A stretch of DNA of 41,449 bases, from contig NZ_CAJYOJ010000035.1 of NCBI RefSeq assembly GCF_913776295.1, forward strand, positions 1-41,449. Reading direction: 5' to 3'. Origin of the DNA: an uncultured Pedobacter sp. Its GTDB lineage: Bacteria > Bacteroidota > Bacteroidia > Sphingobacteriales > Sphingobacteriaceae. Shown piece by piece: positions 30,954-38,322 of the stretch. Under the pieces are notes generated by a model. The model searched no databases and was not told the DNA's origin. It worked only from the letters and a program-made list of their open reading frames with translations. A program made the position numbers and the translations under genes. The first letter of the stretch is position 1; each line of letters starts with the position of its first letter.

Positions 30954-32705
30954 ATGTTTTTAAAAAAATCACTCTTATCTGTTTTTTTGTTCAGTAGCAT
31001 TTCGTTAGCCGGTTTTGGTCAGGGGTTTTTAAAAGCATCGGGCACAAAAATTATTGACGGTAAAGGCCGGAACGTATTGTTGCGCGGCATTGGCCTGGGT
31101 GGCTGGATGTTGCAGGAAGGCTATATGCTCAAAATCAATAATGAATCGCAACAGTACCGCATCCGCGAAAGGATCACCGACCTGATGGGACCTAAGCAAA
31201 CGCAGGAGTTTTACGATGCCTGGCTGGCCAACCACATGCGTAAAATTGATGTTGATTCGATGAAACGCTGGGGTTTTAATTCTATCCGATTGCCCATGCA
31301 TTATAATCTTTATACCCTGCCGGTTGATCAGGAACCGGTAACGGGTAAAAATACCTGGCTTGAAAAAGGTTTCGCCTTAACCGATAGCTTGCTCAATTGG
31401 TGTAAAGCCAACAAAATGTACCTCATTTTAGATTTACATGCCGCACCTGGCGGCCAGGGGAACGATTTAAACATAGCCGACCGCGATCCGTCGAAGCCCT
31501 ACCTCTGGGATAGTGAGGCCAACCAGGAGAAAACCATAGCCCTATGGCGTAAGCTGGCCGAACGTTATAAAAATGAACCCTATATTGGCGCTTATGATAT
31601 TATAAATGAACCCAATTATGGTTTCAGTAATCCAGACGAAGATAAAAACGGTACTAAAGAAAAAGTAAACGCTCCCTTAAGAAAATTGATGGTGGATATC
31701 ACCAAAGCTATCCGTGAGGTAGATCAGCAGCACCTTATCATTATTGAAGGTAATGGATGGGGCAACAACTACAATGGTATTTTTCCGCTGTGGGACAAAA
31801 ACATGGCCTTGAGTTTTCATAAATACTGGAATTATAACGATCAGGCTTCGATAGCACACATCATTAAAGCCCGCGATGAGCAGAACGTACCGGTTTGGCT
31901 GGGCGAAAGTGGCGAGAACTCTAACGTTTGGTTTACCGATGCCATTCACCTTTTGGAAAAAAATAACATCGGCTGGTCGTGGTGGCCTTTAAAGAAAATC
32001 GGAGTCAATAACCCGATGGAAATTAAATCGAACCCCAATTATGAGGAGCTGGTTAAATACCTGAACCAGGGCGGCAATAAACCTAAAGATAGCAATGTGT
32101 ATAGCGGCCTGATGGAGCTGGCCATTTATTCGAGATTGGAAAACACCATCATCCACCGCGATGTAATTGACGCAATGATCCGCCAGCCTTTTAGTAATGA
32201 AACCAAGCCTTTTAAAGCGAATATCATCCAGAACAAAAGCATCATTTACGCGGTTGATTATGATTTGGGAAAAAACGGATTTGCCTATTTCGATCATGAT
32301 ACGGCTGATTACCATACGGTAACCAATAAGCGAACGGCCGGAAACCGTGGCATGATTTACCGTAATGACGGTGTAGATATTGCGAAAGATTCACTTCAGT
32401 ACGAAAAATATTATGTAAACCATATCGAACAAGGAGAATGGCTGCAATACACGGTTAATGTTGCTCAAAAAGGTAACTATACTTTAAAAATTAATGCAGC
32501 AGCCGATCAGGCCAACGGGCGGATTACCATTTTAATTGATGGTAAAACCATTGCCGGCGAAGTAGTGGTTCCCAATACCGGCAGCATGAAAAAATTTGCC
32601 ACTTTCGAAATTAAAAATGTGCCTTTAAATGCAGGGTGGCAAAAAATCAGGCTGGTGACTGCTAATGGGGGTTATAATTTTAGTTATATTCAGTTCATAA
32701 AATAA
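30954..32705 (+). CDS. Glycoside hydrolase family 5 enzyme with a C-terminal CBM6-like domain
   Basis: 583 residues with a signal peptide (to about residue 22). The GH5 barrel spans about 30-370: GRNVLLRGIGLGGWML, GFNSIRLPMHYN, LDLHAAPGGQGN (159-170), DIINEPNYG (Glu219 acid/base), SFHKYWNY and WLGESGEN (Glu318 nucleophile). A linker of about 80 residues leads to a CBM6-like domain (about 455-583). Its HIEQGEWLQYTVNVAQKGNYTLKINAAA segment is typical of CBM6/35. It is a secreted retaining endo- or exo-beta-glucanase. Pairing with GH30 in one locus points to a mixed or branched beta-glucan. Neighbour genes are 17 and 14 bp away. Confidence 0.9.
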   Translation: MFLKKSLLSVFLFSSISLAGFGQGFLKASGTKIIDGKGRNVLLRGIGLGGWMLQEGYMLKINNESQQYRIRERITDLMGPKQTQEFYDAWLANHMRKIDVDSMKRWGFNSIRLPMHYNLYTLPVDQEPVTGKNTWLEKGFALTDSLLNWCKANKMYLILDLHAAPGGQGNDLNIADRDPSKPYLWDSEANQEKTIALWRKLAERYKNEPYIGAYDIINEPNYGFSNPDEDKNGTKEKVNAPLRKLMVDITKAIREVDQQHLIIIEGNGWGNNYNGIFPLWDKNMALSFHKYWNYNDQASIAHIIKARDEQNVPVWLGESGENSNVWFTDAIHLLEKNNIGWSWWPLKKIGVNNPMEIKSNPNYEELVKYLNQGGNKPKDSNVYSGLMELAIYSRLENTIIHRDVIDAMIRQPFSNETKPFKANIIQNKSIIYAVDYDLGKNGFAYFDHDTADYHTVTNKRTAGNRGMIYRNDGVDIAKDSLQYEKYYVNHIEQGEWLQYTVNVAQKGNYTLKINAAADQANGRITILIDGKTIAGEVVVPNTGSMKKFATFEIKNVPLNAGWQKIRLVTANGGYNFSYIQFIK

Positions 32706-32719
32706 AGGATAAACACATT

Positions 32720-33907
32720 TTGAAAGGTATAAATCGGATCCTGATTATTTTAGGTTTGGTTGTAGGAGCAGTCATGATCCTTTCAAGATGCATGAATGTG
32801 GCCGATGCATTACCAAAAGATATTAGGGGTGAAGCGTACACCGGTGCGGCCACCTGCATAAAGTGCCATCAGCAGATTAAGCTATCTTTTGCGCATAACG
32901 CACATGGTTTAACTTCTAAACCTGTGTACGACCAGGAACTGTTAAAGGTTTTTCCCCCTGATGCTAATGTTTTTAACTTTGATGCGCATCAAAAGGTAGT
33001 TATTGAGAAAAGGGCTGGTGGTGTTTTCCAGGTTGCGTATGTAGACGGGAAAGAAGTACGCGCCGAAAAGTTCGACATGATATTCGGTTCGGGCGAAAAA
33101 GCTTATACCTATGCTTATTGGAAGGGTAAAAAGCTGTATGAGTTACCACTTTCCTATTTTTCTGAAATCCGTAACTGGGCCATTAGTCCGGGTTTTACCA
33201 ATCAAACCTTTTATTACGACCGTCCCATCGGCAGCCGTTGTTTAGAATGCCATGCTTCTTACGTAGATAAAAAGATAACCCAAACTTCAGGCATTACCAC
33301 TGATGAGGAAATGGAGCGTGGTGCTTTGCTTTATGGTATTGATTGTGAACGTTGCCATGGACCGGGCAAGCAACATGCGGTTTTTCATCTCGAAAATCCA
33401 GCTGAGAAAACCGCTAAGTTCATCACCATTTATAAAACATTAAGCCGTAAACAAAAGATGGATGCCTGTGGCGTGTGCCACTCCGGAAATGCCTTGGTTG
33501 CTCAGAAATCGGTTTTTGGTTTTACTCCAGGTGATAATTTAGATGACTATTACGCACAGGATTTTGTGGGTTTTGGCGGCGGCAATCCGGATGTACATGG
33601 TAATCAAAACACTATGTTAATGGGAAGCAATTGTTATCGGAAAAGCAAAGACATGACTTGTCAATCTTGTCACAATACACACGAAAATATTAAAGGTAAT
33701 TTAAAGATTTACTCGGAACGCTGTATCAGCTGTCACCAAAGTACAAAGCACAGTGAAGTTACTTTGGCAAAGGGATCGCTCAGCACAAATTGTATCGATT
33801 GTCATATGCCTAAAGAACCTTCCGAATTAATTACCTTTCAACAGGCGGGTAAGGCTCATTTGAGCCCGTACCTTTTACGTTCACACCGTATTGCTGTTTA
33901 TCCCTAG
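32720..33907 (+). CDS. Seven-haem cytochrome c
   Basis: 395 residues. CxxCH motifs sit at 46, 174, 209, 250, 314, 335 and 358, so up to seven c-type haems. An N-terminal segment NRILIILGLVVGAVMILSRC is either a membrane anchor or a lipoprotein signal (Cys24). The only start that keeps this segment is TTG at 32720; an in-frame stop lies at 32681 and no ATG lies between. The middle (RGEAYTGAATCIKCH, SGEKAYTYAYWKG) recalls cytochrome c554-type multihaem proteins. A periplasmic electron-transfer role is likely. It follows GH5 by only 14 bp, which is unusual for a glycan locus. Confidence 0.85.
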   Translation: MKGINRILIILGLVVGAVMILSRCMNVADALPKDIRGEAYTGAATCIKCHQQIKLSFAHNAHGLTSKPVYDQELLKVFPPDANVFNFDAHQKVVIEKRAGGVFQVAYVDGKEVRAEKFDMIFGSGEKAYTYAYWKGKKLYELPLSYFSEIRNWAISPGFTNQTFYYDRPIGSRCLECHASYVDKKITQTSGITTDEEMERGALLYGIDCERCHGPGKQHAVFHLENPAEKTAKFITIYKTLSRKQKMDACGVCHSGNALVAQKSVFGFTPGDNLDDYYAQDFVGFGGGNPDVHGNQNTMLMGSNCYRKSKDMTCQSCHNTHENIKGNLKIYSERCISCHQSTKHSEVTLAKGSLSTNCIDCHMPKEPSELITFQQAGKAHLSPYLLRSHRIAVYP

Positions 33908-33975
33908 ATTAATCTATAAAATCCCAAAATTTATTAAGAAATCCTCCATTATCTAATAATAGGAGTTGAATTTCG

Positions 33976-33983
33976 TACATTTG
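33976..33983 (+). promoter_or_regulatory. -7 box of the receptor-DUF4249 operon
   Basis: TACATTTG is a perfect TAnnTTTG box, 32 bp before the ATG at 34016. No good -33 box is seen at the expected distance. It separates this operon from the glycan locus ending at 33907. Confidence 0.5.
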
Positions 33984-34015
33984 GTTTCTACCTTAAAATT
34001 CAGATAGTAGCCGAT

Positions 34016-36337
34016 ATGCCCATAAAATACTTAGCATTATTCTCTTTCCTTTTTCTTGCAACCTCTGTTTTTGCTCAAAAGAAATTTACCCTGAGTGGCA
34101 CCATCCGTGATGCAGGTACCGGCGAAACCTTAATTGGCGCAACGGTAAGGATTTCCGGTACTTCCAATGCAGCTACTTTAACCAACAATTATGGATACTT
34201 TGCTTTAACACAGACCGAAGGAACTTACACTGTCGCGGTAAGTTATACCGGCTATACCTCAATTGTTAAAACCATTAATTTAACAAAAGATACCAAGTTA
34301 AATGAGGAATTACGAAGTGCAAACGATCTGGCTGATGTAACTGTTAGTGCCAATAACCGTAAAAATGAAAATGTGAAGAGTGCGCAAATGGGTTTGGAAA
34401 GAATTGATATGAAAACGCTTAATTCCATTCCCGTATTGTTAGGCGAAAAGGATATTTTAAAGACGATTCAATTGTTGCCAGGTGTAAAATCAGGTGGCGA
34501 AGGAAACACCGGTTTTTATGTTCGTGGTGGTGCCGCCGATCAGAACCTGATCATTTTAGATGAGGCTGTGGTTTACAATTCTTCACACTTGCTGGGCTTT
34601 TTCTCTACTTTCAATGCTGATGCGATTAAAGATGTCAGTTTATACAAAGGCGGCATGCCCGCGCAATATGGCGGCCGTTTGTCATCCGTTTTAGATGTTA
34701 AAATGGATGATGGAAACAACAAAGAGTTTAAATTTCAGGGCGGTATTGGTTTAATAGCTTCGCGTTTAAAAGCAGAAGGGCCGATTGTAAAAGACCGTGG
34801 CTCGTTTATGGTCAGCTTTCGTCGTACTTATATTGATCTGTTTTTAAGGGCTTCGCCAGATTCTTCTGTAAATGGAAGTACCTTAAATTTTTATGATATC
34901 AATGCCAAGGCGAATTATAAAATCAACGATAAAAATACCATTTATATTTCGGGTTATTTTGGTAAGGATAATATCGGGGTGAAGGATCTGTTTGAGAATA
35001 ACTGGGGCAATGTAACCACTACCATCCGCTTAAATCACATTTTTAACGATCGCTTATTTTCAAATACCTCATTGATCTATAATAATTACAATTATACCGT
35101 TCGTTTGTTGAATGATGCGACTAATTTTAAGGCCACCTCACTAGTTCGGGATTTTAATTTTAAAGAAGATTTTCAGTATTTCAGCAACAAGCATATCCTG
35201 AGGTTTGGACTAAATGCCACCCAGCACCGCATTTCGCCGATAGATATTGACAGTGATGTTGCCTCACAGGTAAATTCCCTTACGCAAGAGCGTCGTTATG
35301 GAATAGAATCTGCTGCTTATATTGCTGACGAATGGAATGTAAACGAGCACCTCAACTTTTTATATGGTGTAAGGCTGGCTGCTTTCTCTTTAATGGGGCC
35401 TGGTAATTTTAACACCTACAATGCGTCAGGCGAAATTACTTCCACAGAAAATGTAGCCAAAGGCAAATTCTATAAAAACTATTTCAACCTCGAACCCCGT
35501 TTTTCAGTGAGTTACCTGCTAAATGAACAAAACTCAATTAAAGCATCATACAACCGCAATACACAGAATGTTCACATTTTAACCAATGCCACTTCCAGTT
35601 CGCCCACCGATCAGTATGTGTTGAGCAGCAATAATATCAGACCTGAAATTGCCGATCAGGTGGCGCTGGGTTATTTTAAAAATATTAAAGAGAATACCTA
35701 CGAACTCTCTGCTGAAATTTACTATAAGTGGCTGCAAAACCAGATCGATTATAAAAATGCTGCCCAGTTGCTGGCCAATTCGAATGTAGAATCGGAACTG
35801 ATTTATGGCATAGGTCGCGCTTATGGGATGGAGCTTTTTTTTAAAAAGAAATTTGGCAAGCTGAACGGCTGGATCGGATACACCTTATCGCGTACCGAAC
35901 GTAAATTTACCGAATTGAATAATGGCAATTATTTTCCGGCCAGGCAAGACCGTACACATGATCTTTCATTGGTTGGTATTTACAACATGACCTCAAGATG
36001 GACATTTTCATCAAGCTTTATTTACAGTACAGGTAATGCAGTTACCTATCCGGCAGGTAAATATACCGTTGGCGGGCAACCAGCTTATTATTATACCGAA
36101 CGCAATGCAGGCCGTATGCCTTACAATATGCGCTTAGATGTAAGTGCAACATTAGCGGGAAAGAAAAAAGGGAAATACCAATCGAGCTGGAATTTTGGTA
36201 TTTACAATGTGCTAGGGCGTAAAAATCCTTATTCCATAGAATTTATTACCGATCCGGAAAATCCGAATAAAACTGCTGCACAGCAAACTTCGCTTTTTGG
36301 GCTTATCCCTTCTGTTACCTGGGACTTTAAATTTTAA
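34016..36337 (+). CDS. TonB-dependent receptor with carboxypeptidase-regulatory domain
   Basis: 773 residues. The signal peptide is MPIKYLALFSFLFLATSVFAQ. A regulatory-like domain follows (22-105, LSGTIRDAGTGETLIGATVRISG). The plug reads LGEKDILKTIQLLPGVKSGGEG, then FYVRGGAADQNLIILDEAVVYNSSH and LYKGGMPAQYGGRLSSVLDVKM. The barrel ends FGLIPSVTWDFKF with a terminal Phe. This subtype is regularly paired with a DUF4249 lipoprotein, as here (5 bp gap to the chosen DUF4249 start). The cargo is unknown; iron chelates or peptides have been suggested for relatives. Confidence 0.9.
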   Translation: MPIKYLALFSFLFLATSVFAQKKFTLSGTIRDAGTGETLIGATVRISGTSNAATLTNNYGYFALTQTEGTYTVAVSYTGYTSIVKTINLTKDTKLNEELRSANDLADVTVSANNRKNENVKSAQMGLERIDMKTLNSIPVLLGEKDILKTIQLLPGVKSGGEGNTGFYVRGGAADQNLIILDEAVVYNSSHLLGFFSTFNADAIKDVSLYKGGMPAQYGGRLSSVLDVKMDDGNNKEFKFQGGIGLIASRLKAEGPIVKDRGSFMVSFRRTYIDLFLRASPDSSVNGSTLNFYDINAKANYKINDKNTIYISGYFGKDNIGVKDLFENNWGNVTTTIRLNHIFNDRLFSNTSLIYNNYNYTVRLLNDATNFKATSLVRDFNFKEDFQYFSNKHILRFGLNATQHRISPIDIDSDVASQVNSLTQERRYGIESAAYIADEWNVNEHLNFLYGVRLAAFSLMGPGNFNTYNASGEITSTENVAKGKFYKNYFNLEPRFSVSYLLNEQNSIKASYNRNTQNVHILTNATSSSPTDQYVLSSNNIRPEIADQVALGYFKNIKENTYELSAEIYYKWLQNQIDYKNAAQLLANSNVESELIYGIGRAYGMELFFKKKFGKLNGWIGYTLSRTERKFTELNNGNYFPARQDRTHDLSLVGIYNMTSRWTFSSSFIYSTGNAVTYPAGKYTVGGQPAYYYTERNAGRMPYNMRLDVSATLAGKKKGKYQSSWNFGIYNVLGRKNPYSIEFITDPENPNKTAAQQTSLFGLIPSVTWDFKF

Positions 36338-36341
36338 TACC

Positions 36342-37148
36342 ATGAAAAAAATAACGATATATTTTGCCTTATTTGCGCTGTGCCTGGTTTCCTGTAAGAA
36401 AATTATTTCCATTGATACGGAAAATGCCGATCCCCAAATTGTTATTGAAGGGATCATTAATAATCAGTTGATCGATCAAGAAATTAAAATCAGCAAAACG
36501 ATAGGCTATTCTGAGGAAAATATTTTTCCTAAAATTTCTGGTGCTGCGGTTACCGTAACCGATAGCAAGGGAAATACGTTCATATTTAAAGAGGGAACTA
36601 AGCCAGGGACTTACATTAACCGAATGAAAGGTGAGCCTGGTGTTACCTATAATTTAAATGCAACTATCGAAGGAAAAAACTACACTGCTAGTTCCAAAAT
36701 GCCTAATGTGGTTAAATTGGATTCCATCGGCATCATTAATAATGTTTTTTTTGGCCGCGATCGTAAAACAGCAGCAGTCTTTTTGAAAGATCCGGTTAAT
36801 GAAGTCAATTTCTACCATTTTAACCTCTATGTAAACGATGTACTGTCTAGACGTTATTATGCTTATAACGACAGGTTAACCAACGGTAACGATTTACGGA
36901 TCCAACTCTTTTTTAAACCCAACAACGATCACGATAGTGATGAACTGAATACAAACGATAAGGTTAGGATTGAAATGGAATGTATTGACAGCAATATTTT
37001 CGACTATTGGTATGCATTAAGCCAACAGTCAGACCGCGGCCCCAACCAGGGTACCACACCAGCCAATCCCACATCAAACATTAGCAATAATGCCCTGGGT
37101 TACTTCAGTGCAAATACCTATCAGGTACTTACCACTACTGTAAAATAA
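36342..37148 (+). CDS. DUF4249 lipoprotein, partner of the receptor
   Basis: 268 residues from ATG 36342, which gives the signal MKKITIYFALFALCLVSC with lipobox Cys18; the earlier TTG at 36297 would overlap the receptor. The mature domain is beta-rich: IVIEGIINNQLIDQEIKISKT, ISGAAVTVTDSKGNTF and GTYINRMKGEPGVTYNLNATIEGKNYTASS are the family's typical blocks. DUF4249 proteins accompany TonB-dependent receptors in Bacteroidota and may act like a surface lid or ligand-binding subunit. Co-transcribed with the receptor. Confidence 0.85.
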   Translation: MKKITIYFALFALCLVSCKKIISIDTENADPQIVIEGIINNQLIDQEIKISKTIGYSEENIFPKISGAAVTVTDSKGNTFIFKEGTKPGTYINRMKGEPGVTYNLNATIEGKNYTASSKMPNVVKLDSIGIINNVFFGRDRKTAAVFLKDPVNEVNFYHFNLYVNDVLSRRYYAYNDRLTNGNDLRIQLFFKPNNDHDSDELNTNDKVRIEMECIDSNIFDYWYALSQQSDRGPNQGTTPANPTSNISNNALGYFSANTYQVLTTTVK

Positions 37149-37184
37149 GCATAATCAAAACTCCTGCTGCGGGTTTGCTGTTAA

Positions 37185-38150
37185 ATGAATATGAAAGTAT
37201 TTATCAGCGGCAACATTGCTCCGGTTGGTTTAAAGCAACTGGAAGAAAATAATATTACTGTTACCCAATGGCAAGAAGACAGACAGATTACGGCTGAAGA
37301 ACTGATTAAAGCCTGTAAAGATCAGGATGCATTGATCAGTGTAGGTCCCAATAAACTGGATGCTGCATTTTTAAATGCCTGCAGGCATTTAAAGGTGATT
37401 GCGTTACATTCAGTAGGTTTCGATCAGGTTGATTTAGATACCGCTAAAAAATTAAATATCCCAATTGGTAATACACCGGGCGTTTTGAGCGCAGCAACTG
37501 CCGATACTGCTTTTTTGTTGATGCTGGCCGTATCGCGAAAAGCCTTTTTCGCACACAAAAAAATCATTCAGGGCGAGTGGAAAAATTATGAGCCCTCGCC
37601 GGAATTAGGGATTGAAATAAACGGTAAAACCCTCGGCATTTTTGGGCTGGGTAAAATTGGTTTAGAAATGGCCAAAAAATGCGCTGCTGCCTACCAAATG
37701 AAAGTGATTTACCACAACCACTCACGGAACGAAGAGGCTGAGAAGGAAATTAATGCCAAGTATGTATCCTTTGAAGAACTGTTGAAACAAAGTGAAGTGC
37801 TGTCGGTGCATACGGCCTTAACTCCCGAAACCAAAAATAAATTTACTTTAGATGTGTTTAAGCAGATGAAACCCAATTCGATTTTCATCAATACGGCCAG
37901 GGGCGGTATTCATAACGAAAAGGATTTAATTAGAGCTTTAGAAGAGAAAATGATCTGGGGGGCCGGTTTGGATGTAACCAACCCTGAGCCCATGGATCAA
38001 AACAATCCTTTGCTAGCCATGGAAAATGTTGCCGTTTTACCACATATTGGCTCCGCTACCGAAGAAACAAGGGCTGCCATGGCTAAAATTATTGCAGAGA
38101 ATATTGTTGCGGGATTAAAAGGAGAAAAGTTACCGTTTGAGGTGAAGTAG
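37185..38150 (+). CDS. D-isomer-specific 2-hydroxyacid dehydrogenase (glyoxylate/hydroxypyruvate reductase type)
   Basis: 321 residues, full length. The NAD(P)-binding motif is GIFGLGKIG (151-159). The catalytic triad is Arg239 (NTARGG), Glu268 (DVTNPEP) and His287 (LPHIGSATEETR). VGFDQVDLDTAKKLNIPIGNTPGVL is the substrate-side signature. It resembles the GhrB/glyoxylate reductase branch, reducing glyoxylate or hydroxypyruvate. The residue after the second strand (YHNHSR) includes an Arg that would favour NADPH. Cytosolic. Convergent with the large minus-strand gene across a repeat. Confidence 0.9.
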   Translation: MNMKVFISGNIAPVGLKQLEENNITVTQWQEDRQITAEELIKACKDQDALISVGPNKLDAAFLNACRHLKVIALHSVGFDQVDLDTAKKLNIPIGNTPGVLSAATADTAFLLMLAVSRKAFFAHKKIIQGEWKNYEPSPELGIEINGKTLGIFGLGKIGLEMAKKCAAAYQMKVIYHNHSRNEEAEKEINAKYVSFEELLKQSEVLSVHTALTPETKNKFTLDVFKQMKPNSIFINTARGGIHNEKDLIRALEEKMIWGAGLDVTNPEPMDQNNPLLAMENVAVLPHIGSATEETRAAMAKIIAENIVAGLKGEKLPFEVK

Positions 38151-38153
38151 AAT

Positions 38154-38315
38154 GACGTAAGATGTAAGATGTAAGATGTGAGATGGAGGATGGGTAAGGA
38201 TCCAATTCCATCATCCACCTTACATTTTCCATATAGGCTATTAAAAATTTATGAGTGGTGAGATGGATGAGGGAAAGAATTCAATTCCATGATCCATCCA
38301 TCTTACATTTTCCAT
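38154..38315. repeat. Tandem TAAGATG heptamers and a duplicated palindromic block
   Basis: GTAAGATG units repeat three to four times at 38157-38185 in 7-nt steps. The block then reads GGATCCAATTCCATCATCC and ACCTTACATTTTCCAT (to 38232). A second version at 38251-38315 has GTGAGATGG, GAATTCAATTCCATGATCC and CTTACATTTTCCAT. CATCTTACA is the reverse complement of the heptamer region, so each block is also an inverted repeat. It lies between two convergent stop codons and could serve as a two-way terminator. Confidence 0.7.
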
Positions 38316-38322
38316 CAATCCG

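Noticed and set aside
38157..38185. Tandem TAAGATG repeats as a possible CRISPR array
   Set aside because: The units are 7 nt and adjoining, without spacers; no cas genes are present.
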